DNA of 47,815 nt from an uncultured archaeon (GTDB lineage: Archaea > Hadarchaeota > Hadarchaeia > Hadarchaeales > Hadarchaeaceae), in NCBI GenBank assembly GCA_937921735.1, contig CAKZTQ010000018.1, positions 1 through 47,815 of the forward strand. The letters run 5' to 3'. Each line of letters begins with the position of its first letter. Position 1 is the first letter of the stretch. Made by a program: the position numbers and the translations under genes. The notes below the pieces were generated by a model. The model was not told where the DNA came from. It was given only the letters and a program-made list of their open reading frames with translations, and did no database searches. Positions 32,787 through 41,478 of this stretch are shown one piece after another.

Positions 32787-33875
32787 TCAGAACCGCATTG
32801 CCCTCGTGGGGCAAACCGAGACGCAGAGTCCGCAGCCATAACATTTACCTTGGTCGACCCTAGCGATCTTTCCCACCACGCGGACGGCGTTATAGATGCA
32901 ATGTTTCTCGCAGAGCCCACACCCGGTACACTTTGTCGCCAAAACTTCGGGTGGCTTAGCCCACGTGCGTAAGGGTTGCTCAGGCAAGTGCCTCAGGGCT
33001 ATACCCCGAAAGTCCTCGATGGACTCATAGCCCTTGATGCGCATGAACTTGGCGATCTCGTCGGCGATCAACCCGTAGATCTGCGGACCGCGGACGATCG
33101 CGGCCGTACAAACCTGCACGGCGCTTGCACCAGCCATGATGAACTCGATGGCATCGCGGCCATCGCTGATGCCTCCGACGCCGATCACGGGGAGGCGCAC
33201 GGCACGGCAGATGTCGGCGACGCAGCGAAGGGCCAAGGGTTTGATCGCGGGGCCAGAGAGCCACCCATAGCCCTTAGGTCCCCCCATCCACGGCATGGCA
33301 TTCTCTATATCTATCGCCAAGCAGGGACCGAGCGTATTTATCGCCACTAGGCCATCGGCACCCGCCTGCTCAGCGGCCCTAGCGAACTCGGTTATATCTA
33401 ACACGTTTGGGCTCAATTTGACGAACACCGGGATAGTCACAGTTTCCTTCGCGGCCCTGATAGCCTCTACCATTGGCGTCGGGTCGTGTCCCAAGTAGTG
33501 CGTAGAGAGCTCGAGGGCATCGACGCCGGCCTTTTCGACCCTCGGAGCCAACTCCCTGATCTCCTCGGGCTTGTACCCAATGCTCGCGATCAAGGGTAGC
33601 CCGGTCTTCTTGGCCTTTGCATACTCGTACTGCAACCATCGCTCGACCGGCAAGTCCGACCAGAGCTCAGCGTTCAGCAAACCATCCCTGATCTTGGCCA
33701 TGCACGGACGTGGTACTTCTGCCGGCCTTACGCTTACCGTCTTCGCCACAAGCGCGCCAGCACCGTGCTTCGCCGCGGCGACCAAGGCGTCGCCGTCCCT
33801 GACGGTAGGTCCGGCCGCTGGCATGACGGGATTCCGAAGCTTCAGGCCACATATCTCGACCGCTAGACTTACCAC
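32787..33875 (-). CDS. PreA/dihydroorotate dehydrogenase-like flavoprotein with ferredoxin domain
   Basis: A 362-residue FMN-barrel enzyme fused to a C-terminal pair of [4Fe-4S] motifs: CTGCGLCEKHC and CYGCGLCVSVCP. This is the organisation of PreA-type dihydropyrimidine dehydrogenases. FMN-binding parts are intact (FVKLSPNVLD, INTLG, IGVGGISDGRDAIEFIMAGASAVQVCT). The catalytic-loop segment where relatives have N-x-S-C-P reads ELSTHYLGHDP, so the general-acid/base Cys (or Ser) is missing. It may therefore act on another substrate. GTG start immediately after the SsnA-like gene's stop, same operon. Confidence 0.82.
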   Translation of the reverse strand: MVSLAVEICGLKLRNPVMPAAGPTVRDGDALVAAAKHGAGALVAKTVSVRPAEVPRPCMAKIRDGLLNAELWSDLPVERWLQYEYAKAKKTGLPLIASIGYKPEEIRELAPRVEKAGVDALELSTHYLGHDPTPMVEAIRAAKETVTIPVFVKLSPNVLDITEFARAAEQAGADGLVAINTLGPCLAIDIENAMPWMGGPKGYGWLSGPAIKPLALRCVADICRAVRLPVIGVGGISDGRDAIEFIMAGASAVQVCTAAIVRGPQIYGLIADEIAKFMRIKGYESIEDFRGIALRHLPEQPLRTWAKPPEVLATKCTGCGLCEKHCIYNAVRVVGKIARVDQGKCYGCGLCVSVCPTRAMRF

Positions 33876-35216
33876 CTAGCTACCCCCCATCGCCCCGAGC
33901 TTCTGCCAAAGCCTTTCCGCTGACCTCCGCGCGATCCGGATGACTTCTTCCTCATCGAGCGTCAGCAACTTGCGCTCGCGCATCACCACGTTGCCCCCCA
34001 CGATCACCGTCTCGACGTCGTCCCCGTCTATGGTATTGACCAGGTGCCCTATCACGCTCTCCGGCCTAACTGGCGTCGGCGCCGTCGACGGGTCTATGAT
34101 GATGATGTCCGCTAACTTACCGGTCTCGAGGGAGCCGAGCTCGCTCTCGAGCCCGTAGAGCTCGGCCCCACGTATGGTCGCCATCTCCAAAACTTCCGTG
34201 GGCGAGATTACTCTAGGGTCACGGAGCATGGCCTTGTGGAGCAGAAAGGCCGCGCGGATATTCTCGAACCCATCGAATATGTAACCATCGTTGCCCAAGC
34301 CCACCGGGATGCCCATCGCCAACATTTTCACCACCGGTGCCACCCCAACCGCGTTCAACATGTTGCTCATCGGATTATGCGCCACCTTTGCGCCAGCGCG
34401 TTTGATCAATGCCAACTCATCGTCGTTCACGTGCACGCAGTGAGCTAGCACCACGTCGGGCCCAAGTAGTCCGGCATCGCTCAAGCGCTCGATCGTGCGC
34501 TTGCCGAATCGCTCGTAGTTGTGATACACGTCCACGAGCCCCTCAGACGTATGGATAGTGATGGGTGCTTTGTAACGGCTCGCGAGCTCCCTGACGTAGT
34601 GGAGGAGTTCATCGGAAACTGTAAACGAAGCGTGTATGCTAAACATCCCTCGAACGCGGGCTCCTTTCTTCACCTTCTTGATAAAGCGCTCGTTCTCCCG
34701 CACTCCGCGCGCGCCCTCGGCATGCGTACGCCTCTCGGTAGCTTCGAAGGCGATTATCCCCCGCATGCCCGATTGCTCCACCGCAGCCGCGATGCGATCG
34801 AGCACGCCAGCTATCGCATTTGGGCCGGAGAAGGTATCCGCGAAGAGGGTTGTGCCCGTCTTTATGAATTCCATGCAGGAAACCAAGGCGCTTGCATACG
34901 CGTCCTCGCGCGTCATGGCCTCGTCCATCGGCCACCAGATTCTAGTGAGGATTTGAGAGAAATCCGTCGGCGGTTCGATCTTTAGCGGCGCCCCCCTCAA
35001 AAGCATGCCGTAGAGATGAGTATGGGAGCATATAAGGCCCGGCATGACGATTTTATGTTTGGCATCGATCGTCTCGGCCGGTTTTTCTCCCGGCTTAATG
35101 CCGCGCCCAATTTCTACGATGCGGCCATCCTCGATGGAAATGGAACCATCGGAGATGATTCGGCGCTCCTTATCCATCGTGACTATCAAACCATTTTTTA
35201 TGAACAGGTCAACCAA
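33876..35216 (-). CDS. ssnA: SsnA-like amidohydrolase
   Basis: A 446-residue metal-dependent amidohydrolase/deaminase. The HxH is H65 and H67 in VMPGLICSHTHLYG; later ligands are in ITIHTSEG, LAHCVHVND and GLGNDGY. The segment DFSQILTRIWWPMDEAMTREDAYASALVSCMEFIKTGTT closely follows bacterial SsnA (shown here in part only as motif order: WW, D-A, C-EFIKTGTT). SsnA occurs in bacterial purine-catabolic clusters. TTG start at 35216 fits GGGGGTGG upstream and a minus-strand TATA at 35252-35263; the upstream ATG at 35255 lies inside that box. Length matches the bacterial protein (about 440 residues). Confidence 0.85.
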   Translation of the reverse strand: MVDLFIKNGLIVTMDKERRIISDGSISIEDGRIVEIGRGIKPGEKPAETIDAKHKIVMPGLICSHTHLYGMLLRGAPLKIEPPTDFSQILTRIWWPMDEAMTREDAYASALVSCMEFIKTGTTLFADTFSGPNAIAGVLDRIAAAVEQSGMRGIIAFEATERRTHAEGARGVRENERFIKKVKKGARVRGMFSIHASFTVSDELLHYVRELASRYKAPITIHTSEGLVDVYHNYERFGKRTIERLSDAGLLGPDVVLAHCVHVNDDELALIKRAGAKVAHNPMSNMLNAVGVAPVVKMLAMGIPVGLGNDGYIFDGFENIRAAFLLHKAMLRDPRVISPTEVLEMATIRGAELYGLESELGSLETGKLADIIIIDPSTAPTPVRPESVIGHLVNTIDGDDVETVIVGGNVVMRERKLLTLDEEEVIRIARRSAERLWQKLGAMGGS

Positions 35217-35251
35217 CTTCCCACCCCCTCGTAAGGACCAAATGCGGCGAT

Positions 35252-35263
35252 GCATTTAAAAGT
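35252..35263 (-). promoter_or_regulatory. TATA box of the ssnA-like operon
   Basis: On the minus strand ACTTTTAAATGC predicts transcription from about 35230, just ahead of the TTG start at 35216. Confidence 0.55.
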
Positions 35264-35299
35264 TTGGCAAGCGATATCTTCGCAAGCATCTTGACATGT

Positions 35300-35307
35300 T
35301 TTATAAA
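35300..35307 (+). promoter_or_regulatory. TATA box of the histone gene
   Basis: TTTATAAA at 35300-35307 predicts a start near 35330, nine bases before the histone ATG at 35339, and faces the ssnA-like promoter. Confidence 0.6.
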
Positions 35308-35338
35308 CCATACCACCGATACGGGCGTGAGGGGAAAT

Positions 35339-35551
35339 ATGCCGGAATTCCCGTTGGCTGTTATGGATAGGCTCATCCGCAAGGTAGGAAAGGTTCGCGT
35401 CTCGCGAGGTGCTGCTTTGGAGCTAAGCGCCGTCTTGGAAGCATATGCCACCGATGTAGCTAAAGAAGCGATTAAGTTAGCTGAACATCGAGGGGCCAAG
35501 ACCGTAACTGACATCGACATCAGGGCGGCCGCATCCAGGATAAGAACATAA
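35339..35551 (+). CDS. Archaeal histone
   Basis: A 70-residue HMf-type histone. The whole protein is a histone fold: FPLAVMDRLIRKVGKVRVS (helix 1 and L1), GAALELSAVLEAYATDVAKE (long helix 2), then GAKTVTDIDIRAAAS (L2, helix 3). No tails beyond the core. It packages DNA in tetramers or longer filaments. The ATG at 35339 follows a clear TATA box. The next gene starts 25 bases later, so they are probably cotranscribed, an unusual pairing for a histone. Confidence 0.95.
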   Translation: MPEFPLAVMDRLIRKVGKVRVSRGAALELSAVLEAYATDVAKEAIKLAEHRGAKTVTDIDIRAAASRIRT

Positions 35552-35576
35552 GATATCCTGTGGCCGGGGGTGCCTT

Positions 35577-36911
35577 TTGGCAGACCTCATAATACGGAAC
35601 GCTAGGCTCGTCCTGCCGGAGGGTATCATCCAAGGTGAACTCGCGATCGATGATGGTCTGATCGCCGAGATCTCCAGAGTTAGGTTGCCCAAACGTGCGG
35701 CCGAAATAAACGCTAACGGCAAGCTGGTGATGCCGGGGGTTATAGACGTACATGCCCACATCTACGATCCTCGCTATTTAAAGCGCGAGGACTTTCGCAA
35801 CGGCACCGCCGCTGCGGCCGCTGGAGGGGTGACGAGCGTCATCGTGATGCCGCTAGATACCCCTATGGTGATGGTGGAGGAGCTGCAGAAAGTTATCGAG
35901 GTCGGACAAAAGCATAGCCTGATAGATTTTTCTTTACACGCAGGAAATTTCACCGCCGACGTCCCCGAGCACCTGTGTGCTGCGGCTGGCATTGGGATTA
36001 AGTCGTTCAAGATGTTTACCTGCGCACCGTACCGCGTTAACGAAACAACGTTGGAGAAGTTGATGTCGACCATCAAAAATATAGGTGGCATCGCATTCGT
36101 ACACGCCGAGGACGACAAGATCATCAGCAAAAACACCAAACGCCTGCTTAAAGAGGGGCGGAGAGACCCCCTAGCCCATGTCGAATCTCGTCCGAACGAG
36201 GCGGAGGAAAAAGCTATAAAAAAAATGATCGAGCTCGTCAAGAAAACTGAATGCAACCTGCATTTAGCCCATGTAACAGCCCGTCAGGGTGTTGAACTCG
36301 TGAATAAGGCTAAGTCCAAGCATGTGCGGCTGACGGCCGAAACCTGTCCACACTATCTGATCTTCACCAAGGAGGATATGGAAAAACTTGGACCTTACCT
36401 AAAGGTGAATCCAGCCCTAAAGAGTAGCGAGGACAGGGCCGCGCTATGGGATGGTCTAAGTAATGGAATTATCGACATCGTCGCATCCGATCATGCGCCC
36501 GGTACGCGGGCGGAGAAGGAGGTTGGCTGGAAAGATATTTGGGCGGCTCAAACAGGCGTCCCGGGCATAGAAACCATGCTGCCGCTGATGCTCGGCGAGG
36601 GGTTCGCGCGCGGCAGATTAACGCTCGAAAGGCTTGTCGATGCGCTTTGCACGCGGCCCGCCAAGATCTTTGGCCTTTACCCTAGGAAGGGCATCATCCG
36701 CGAGGGCTCGGATGCCGATTTGGTGATCGTCGATCTAAAGAAGGAGGTCACCATAAGGGCCGAGAAGTTGCACTACAAAGTCGGTTGGACGCCATACGAG
36801 GGGATGAAGATCAAAGGAGCGCCGGTGATGACCATATCTAGAGGCATCGTGATAGCTGAGGATGGCGAGGTACAGGCAAAACCCGGCCGGGGGCTCTTTT
36901 TAAGCCGTTAG
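35577..36911 (+). CDS. Hydantoinase/dihydropyrimidinase/allantoinase-type cyclic amidohydrolase
   Basis: A 444-residue amidohydrolase that opens cyclic amides. The metal-binding HxH is H59 and H61 in GVIDVHAHIYDP; the carbamylated lysine candidate is K145 in GIKSFKMFTCAP. Later ligands appear as FVHAED, HLAHVTA and VASDHAPGT. Substrate could be hydantoin, dihydropyrimidine, allantoin or dihydroorotate; within the surrounding catabolic genes the hydantoinase HyuA type is favoured, but this is inference. TTG start at 35577 with GGGGGTG upstream. Confidence 0.85.
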   Translation: MADLIIRNARLVLPEGIIQGELAIDDGLIAEISRVRLPKRAAEINANGKLVMPGVIDVHAHIYDPRYLKREDFRNGTAAAAAGGVTSVIVMPLDTPMVMVEELQKVIEVGQKHSLIDFSLHAGNFTADVPEHLCAAAGIGIKSFKMFTCAPYRVNETTLEKLMSTIKNIGGIAFVHAEDDKIISKNTKRLLKEGRRDPLAHVESRPNEAEEKAIKKMIELVKKTECNLHLAHVTARQGVELVNKAKSKHVRLTAETCPHYLIFTKEDMEKLGPYLKVNPALKSSEDRAALWDGLSNGIIDIVASDHAPGTRAEKEVGWKDIWAAQTGVPGIETMLPLMLGEGFARGRLTLERLVDALCTRPAKIFGLYPRKGIIREGSDADLVIVDLKKEVTIRAEKLHYKVGWTPYEGMKIKGAPVMTISRGIVIAEDGEVQAKPGRGLFLSR

Positions 36912-36958
36912 GAAATACGTTGCGATCATTTATCCGGATGCTTAAAAGGTGCCTTGGG

Positions 36959-38380
36959 TCAAGCGAAGAATGTTCGTCTTCGGACATCGCGCAAGCCGTT
37001 GAGGATAACTCGCCTGTCGCCGCTGGTCATGTTTCGCTCTGCTATAAGTTTTCCATACCAGCGAAGCGCTCGTAGAGCTTTGGCACCCCTTTCTGGCAGA
37101 TCGTAAACTGGAATACCGATATCTCGAAGAACATCGCGAACCGCTACGTACCAATCTCCGCCGATAGCTACGTTCACGACGGGCTTTTCCTCCACGCTTT
37201 TTGCGACGTCCGCAAGGAGCCTCATTTCCTCGGGCTCCAGCGGGCAGGAGTCGAACGCGGTGACCACCATTAAACCGTTGACCTGTGGATCCTCCAATAC
37301 CCGCCCCAAGACGAACCCGTAACAATTCGCCCCAGCGTTGGGGGTCAGGTTTATCGGGTTATCGGGGCAGACATCTGGATATCGTCTTTTTATGCTCTTG
37401 ATCACTCCTTCGGACAACCTCGCCAACTCGAAACCCTCGCGGCGGACGGCCTCAGCCGCCAGCATCGCTGGGCCCTCCGCACTGCCAACGATCGCGATGC
37501 TGTCGCTTGCCAAGGGGGGTTGTTTAGCAAGCGCTTCTGCCATGTCGAAGAATTCTTGTATATTCCCGGCCAAAACCGCCCCAGCCTGCTTCAGCGCTGC
37601 GCTGAAGATCCTTCCTCCCCAAATTGAAGGCCTCGCAAGCGTCGACCTCGTCGCGTCGCACCCGAGCGCCACCACTGGCTTTTGCTTTGAGGCCTCACGT
37701 AGGGCCTGTAAAAAACGCCTTCCATCGACGCTCGTCCTCTCCGCGTATACGCAAATGACGCGGGAGCCCTTCTCTTCCGCCAGGTAGCGCACTGTTTCGA
37801 CCGCACCAACGTCTACGCTGCCCTCGGTTACGGCGAACTTGCCCACGCCGATACCGTGCAAATGGGCCCAATCCACCATCGCGGGGCCAACGCCTTGGCC
37901 ACTGACGATAAATGAAGTGGCGCCCCGTCTCGGTATCGCCCGAAGCTTGGGCATCAAGCAAAGTCCATTGGAGGTGTTGACCACACCCACGATACCTGGT
38001 CCGAGCACCCTGATACCTCTTTTAACTGCTGTGCGCGAGAGCTGTTCAGCCTGGTCCTCGGTAAACCCGCTGGAGATCAAGGCCATTGCCTTTACGGCGC
38101 TTCTGTTCAGGAGCTTCCGCACGCAGTTGAGCGCTTGCTTCGGCTGCAGAACTAGGACAGCTAGATCGAGTTTCCTCGGCGCGGCTCTGAGATCTCTCGA
38201 AGTACCGTCTAGCTGGCCGCTGAGGTCCACCACATGCATTTTACCCTTGTAAAATCTTCGCATGGCTTGGACTATGGAGCGAAAAAACGTCGCGTGAACG
38301 TCGGCTTTTCGGACCTCCGAGCAACCTATTAAAATGACGGACTTCGGCTCGAAAATCGCTCTTATGCCATTTTCGGCCAT
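36959..38380 (-). CDS. ADP-forming acyl-CoA synthetase, alpha-like subunit lacking the usual active-site His
   Basis: A 473-residue protein with the CoA-binding (1-130), succinyl-CoA-synthetase-like (140-290) and ligase-CoA (300-440) regions of the ADP-forming acetyl-CoA synthetase alpha subunit. Such enzymes make ATP from acyl-CoA, passing phosphate through a conserved His in SHTGxLAG. At the aligned position this protein has LARPSIWGGRIFSAALKQAG, with no His, although KQAG downstream aligns normally. It overlaps the beta subunit (TGATG). Either it has lost synthetase activity, uses another residue, or serves a different transferase role. Confidence 0.8.
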   Translation of the reverse strand: MAENGIRAIFEPKSVILIGCSEVRKADVHATFFRSIVQAMRRFYKGKMHVVDLSGQLDGTSRDLRAAPRKLDLAVLVLQPKQALNCVRKLLNRSAVKAMALISSGFTEDQAEQLSRTAVKRGIRVLGPGIVGVVNTSNGLCLMPKLRAIPRRGATSFIVSGQGVGPAMVDWAHLHGIGVGKFAVTEGSVDVGAVETVRYLAEEKGSRVICVYAERTSVDGRRFLQALREASKQKPVVALGCDATRSTLARPSIWGGRIFSAALKQAGAVLAGNIQEFFDMAEALAKQPPLASDSIAIVGSAEGPAMLAAEAVRREGFELARLSEGVIKSIKRRYPDVCPDNPINLTPNAGANCYGFVLGRVLEDPQVNGLMVVTAFDSCPLEPEEMRLLADVAKSVEEKPVVNVAIGGDWYVAVRDVLRDIGIPVYDLPERGAKALRALRWYGKLIAERNMTSGDRRVILNGLRDVRRRTFFA

Positions 38381-39102
38381 CAACTGCCCTCCTTGAGTAT
38401 CATCCTAGCGTCGATGGCGATGGCTCCCTTTCCGCGATCGAACGCGAATACTGGATTTAAATCCAGCTCGGCTATTTCTGAAAATTCGCAAGCGAGATCC
38501 CCAACCTTCTGCAGCATGTCGGCGATGGCGTCCAAATCAACCTGCGGCTCGCCCCGCAAGCCGGCCAACACGGGATAGCCCTTGATTTCTCGTATCATCT
38601 CCTTCGCGTCCTCCGCGGTAAGGGGGGCAAGCCTGAAGCTTACGTCCTTCAAAACCTCTACCCATATGCCGCCGAGCCCGAACATCACCGTCGCGCCGAA
38701 GGATGGGTCCTGCATGGCGCCTACTATTACCTCCTTTCCTTGCGGAAGGTACTCCTGCACTGTGACGCCGGCGATGTTCGCGTTAGGCCTGTAGGCTCGA
38801 GCGTTGGCAAGTATCTCATCGAACGCCTGTCTGACCTCAAGCTCGGAGCTCAGTCCCACCCTCACGCCCCCCGCGTCGCTCTTGTGGACGATGTCGGGCG
38901 ATGCTATCTTCATGACCACTGGATATCGGAGCTCCCTCGCGATCCTCACCGCCTCGGAGGCATCTCTCGCCAGCTCGGAGCGAGCGACCGGTATTCCCCA
39001 AGCAGAGAGCACCTGCTTTGCCTCGTGCTCCAATAGCACTCGCCGACCCTGCCTTCTGGTCGACGCCAAAATTTCCGCGACCTTCTTCCGATCGGTCGCC
39101 AT
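38380..39102 (-). CDS. ADP-forming acyl-CoA synthetase, beta (ATP-grasp) subunit
   Basis: A 240-residue ATP-grasp subunit. PVVMKIASPDIVHKSDAGGVRVGL holds the nucleotide-binding Lys and the conserved HKSDAGGV (split here to avoid a longer quote), with the phosphate-carrying beta His retained. MFGLGGIWVEVLKDVSFRLAP and ELDLNPVFAF supply the metal-binding Glu/Asn. Canonical in all visible motifs, unlike its alpha partner. Starts at ATG 39102, preceded by an AT-rich promoter region. Confidence 0.87.
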   Translation of the reverse strand: MATDRKKVAEILASTRRQGRRVLLEHEAKQVLSAWGIPVARSELARDASEAVRIARELRYPVVMKIASPDIVHKSDAGGVRVGLSSELEVRQAFDEILANARAYRPNANIAGVTVQEYLPQGKEVIVGAMQDPSFGATVMFGLGGIWVEVLKDVSFRLAPLTAEDAKEMIREIKGYPVLAGLRGEPQVDLDAIADMLQKVGDLACEFSEIAELDLNPVFAFDRGKGAIAIDARMILKEGS

Positions 39103-39129
39103 ATAATCACGGGTTATTTACATTGGTCA

Positions 39130-39145
39130 TTTTTATTATTTAAAT
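39130..39145 (-). promoter_or_regulatory. AT-rich TATA region for the acyl-CoA synthetase operon
   Basis: The minus strand holds a TTTAAATAATAAAAA run between about 39130 and 39145, roughly 30-40 bases before the beta subunit start. The rest of the 274-base intergenic stretch 39103-39376 is AT-rich with several T-runs and no gene I can support. Confidence 0.45.
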
Positions 39146-39331
39146 TTTCCAAGCCCTTGCTACAAGTTTTGGGGATTTTTCTTTCTCCTTTTTAGATTTT
39201 CTGCATTTAAAAAGACGATTAATAAGTTTTAGGAAAGATAAAGATCTGTTTTTGGTTTAACACACCTATTCTTCCCCAACTAATCGGCCTACGTCTTTTG
39301 CCGAATTTTAAAGATGAAGCCCCCCTCAAAA

Positions 39332-39341
39332 CTTAAAAATC
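39332..39341 (+). promoter_or_regulatory. TATA-like box of carbamate kinase
   Basis: CTTAAAAATC predicts a start near 39362, downstream of the in-frame ATG at 39314, ruling that start out and favouring GTG 39377 (GGTGAT at 39368-39373). Confidence 0.5.
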
Positions 39342-39346
39342 GTGCG

Positions 39347-39365
39347 GGGCTATGGTTAATAGCCC
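39347..39365. promoter_or_regulatory. Inverted repeat at the carbamate kinase transcript start
   Basis: GGGCTAT-GGTTA-ATAGCCC has perfect 7-base arms around five bases. It overlaps the expected transcript start of carbamate kinase, where a repressor would block transcription; alternatively a short RNA hairpin near the 5' end. Confidence 0.45.
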
Positions 39366-39376
39366 GTGGTGATACG

Positions 39377-40333
39377 GTGGCCAAGACAAAGACTAGAGTC
39401 GTAGTGGCGCTGGGTGGGAATGCGATCCTCCAGAGGGGGGAAAGGGGAACATACGAAGAACAGCTCGCGAACGTGAGAAAGACGGCGGAGCAAATAGGTA
39501 AGATGATCTTGAGCGGAAAGTATCAAGTCGTCATAACCCACGGTAACGGTCCGCAGGTAGGTGCGATACTCCTCCAGAACGACGCCGGACAGAAGTATGG
39601 TATACCGGCGATGCCAATGGACGTCTGCGGCGCCGAGAGCCAAGGGCTGATAGGGTATATGATACAGCAGTGCCTCCGCGAGGTTTTCGTCAAGGCCGGA
39701 AGACCGGATATACCCGTTGCCACGGTGATAACCCAAGTTATCGTCGACAAAAACGACCCCGCCTTCCAAAACCCCACCAAACCGGTCGGCCCGTTCTACA
39801 CCGAAGAGGAGGCGAAAAGGTTGGCCAAGGAGAAGGGGTGGGTCGTGGTAGACGATGCCGGCCGCGGCTGGAGGCGCGTGGTGCCATCGCCCGACCCAAA
39901 GGACATCGCCGAGAAGGAGGCTATAAGATGTCTCCTCGACGCGCACGTCGTCCCCATAGCCTCGGGGGGTGGTGGAATACCCGTGATCGAGGAGGACGGG
40001 AAATTGAAGGGTGTGGAGGCGGTGATAGACAAGGACTTGGCGGGCGAGAGGCTGGCCGAAGCGGTGGACGCGGACGTGCTGCTGATATTGACCGACGTAG
40101 ACGGGGTGGCGATAAACTACAGGAAGCCCAATGAGCGGTGGCTGAGGAGGATGACGGTGCAGGAGGCGAAGCGATACTTGGAGGAGGGCCAGTTCGCGGC
40201 GGGCAGCATGGAGCCGAAGGTGAGGGCCGCCGTGAGGTTCATCGAGTGGGGAGGGAAACGGGCGATCATCGCATCGCTGGACCGGGCCCTAGAGGCCCTC
40301 GAGGGAGAGGCGGGCACGGAAATAGTAAGATGA
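39377..40333 (+). CDS. arcC: Carbamate kinase
   Basis: A 318-residue amino-acid-kinase-fold enzyme that makes ATP from carbamoyl phosphate and ADP (or the reverse). Motifs are [13 protein letters not shown] at the start, [42 protein letters not shown] and [20 protein letters not shown]. Starts at GTG 39377; the first 21 codons of the longer reading lie in the promoter. Placed among ssnA-, hyuA- and ygeW-like genes it would be the energy-yielding last step of a carbamoyl-releasing pathway (inference); in some archaea it instead supplies carbamoyl phosphate. Confidence 0.93.
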   Translation: MAKTKTRVVVALGGNAILQRGERGTYEEQLANVRKTAEQIGKMILSGKYQVVITHGNGPQVGAILLQNDAGQKYGIPAMPMDVCGAESQGLIGYMIQQCLREVFVKAGRPDIPVATVITQVIVDKNDPAFQNPTKPVGPFYTEEEAKRLAKEKGWVVVDDAGRGWRRVVPSPDPKDIAEKEAIRCLLDAHVVPIASGGGGIPVIEEDGKLKGVEAVIDKDLAGERLAEAVDADVLLILTDVDGVAINYRKPNERWLRRMTVQEAKRYLEEGQFAAGSMEPKVRAAVRFIEWGGKRAIIASLDRALEALEGEAGTEIVR

Positions 40334-40348
40334 TCCATCAAAGAAACC

Positions 40349-40354
40349 TTTTTT
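40349..40354 (+). terminator. Oligo-T terminator after carbamate kinase
   Basis: A T6 run (CCTTTTTTCGG) 16 bases after the stop, followed by GATTTTTAG, fits the oligo-T terminators of archaea. No stable hairpin needed. Confidence 0.45.
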
Positions 40355-40401
40355 CGGAATCGATTTTTAGATGCGAACCTTAAATTTCCTTTTGGGATGA
40401 G

Positions 40402-41478
40402 ATGGCCAAAATCCCTCGAGAACTTGAAGGACTACTCGAACTTCCCACCGTCAGACCCGCTCTGCTTTGGGAAAAGGTCCAAGATAGCGAGGTAAAGTGT
40501 AGTCTTTGCGAGAGGCGATGCCAGATAAAGGAGGGATCGACCGGTTTTTGTGGGACGAGGGTCAACATCGGCGGTCAACTTTACACGATGGTCTACGGCG
40601 ATATATCCTCCCTCTCCGCCAACCCAGCGGAGAAAAAGCCCTTTTACCATTTTTATCCGGGCAAGCTTTTCCTGACGGCGGGCACGTATGGATGCACGTT
40701 TCGATGCCCATGGTGTCAAAACGCGTCCATAAGTCAAGTTTCTCCAGATCCACGCGAGGCCAACTACATAAGCCCGGAGCACTTCGTCAAGATCTCCTTA
40801 GAAGAGGGGTGCGTCGGGACCAGCCTGAGCTTCAACGAGCCCACCTTGCTCTTCGAATACGCGCTTGACCTGTTCCCCCTAGCGCACGAGAAGGGCCTAG
40901 TGAATACCTTCGTCTCGAACGGTTACATGACGCTCGAAGCGCTCCGGATGTTGCGCGACGCTGGCTTGGACGCCATCAACATCGATGTCAAAGGAGATGC
41001 CCAAGCGGTTCGGAAATATTGCGCGGCGAGGGTCGAGCCCGTTTGGCGAAACGTGCGGGAGGCCAAGCGCCTTGGGCTGCATGTGGAGGTGGTCAACCTC
41101 GTGATACCTGGGGTCAACGATCGCGAGGAGCAATTTAGGGAACTGGCGAGGCGCCACCTCCAAGAGGCCGGGGATGAAACGCCCCTGCACTTCACGGCCT
41201 ATTATCCCGCTTACAGGTTCGATGCCCCGCCTACCCCCGTCGCGACCCTCGAGCGAGCCCACGACGTGGCGGTGGCGGAGGGCTTAAAGTTCGTCTACGT
41301 GGGCAATGTGCCCGGACACCGCTACGAGAACACCTATTGCCCGAACTGTGGCAGACTGCTCATCGGTCGCTACGGGCTCGAGCTCATAAAGGTGGACCTC
41401 GAGGACCATCGATGCCCGAGCTGCGGGCGGGAGATCTCCATCGTGACGAAAAGTGGGACGAGGAGGCGGGCGAGGTGA
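40402..41478 (+). CDS. AmmeMemoRadiSam-type radical SAM enzyme (COG1180)
   Basis: A 358-residue radical SAM protein of the pyruvate-formate-lyase-activator-like group. The SAM-cluster cysteines are in GCTFRCPWCQN near residue 100 (CX3CX2C). An N-terminal CSLCERRCQIKEGSTGFCGTR and a C-terminal zinc-ribbon pair (YCPNCGRLL, RCPSCGREI) are typical of the AmmeMemoRadiSam radical SAM group. Memo and AMMECR1 partners are not in the window. Substrate unknown. It is preceded by an oligo-T stretch and an AT-rich TTAAATTTCC promoter-like sequence at 40380, and its stop overlaps DUF362 (GTGA). Confidence 0.85.
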   Translation: MAKIPRELEGLLELPTVRPALLWEKVQDSEVKCSLCERRCQIKEGSTGFCGTRVNIGGQLYTMVYGDISSLSANPAEKKPFYHFYPGKLFLTAGTYGCTFRCPWCQNASISQVSPDPREANYISPEHFVKISLEEGCVGTSLSFNEPTLLFEYALDLFPLAHEKGLVNTFVSNGYMTLEALRMLRDAGLDAINIDVKGDAQAVRKYCAARVEPVWRNVREAKRLGLHVEVVNLVIPGVNDREEQFRELARRHLQEAGDETPLHFTAYYPAYRFDAPPTPVATLERAHDVAVAEGLKFVYVGNVPGHRYENTYCPNCGRLLIGRYGLELIKVDLEDHRCPSCGREISIVTKSGTRRRAR

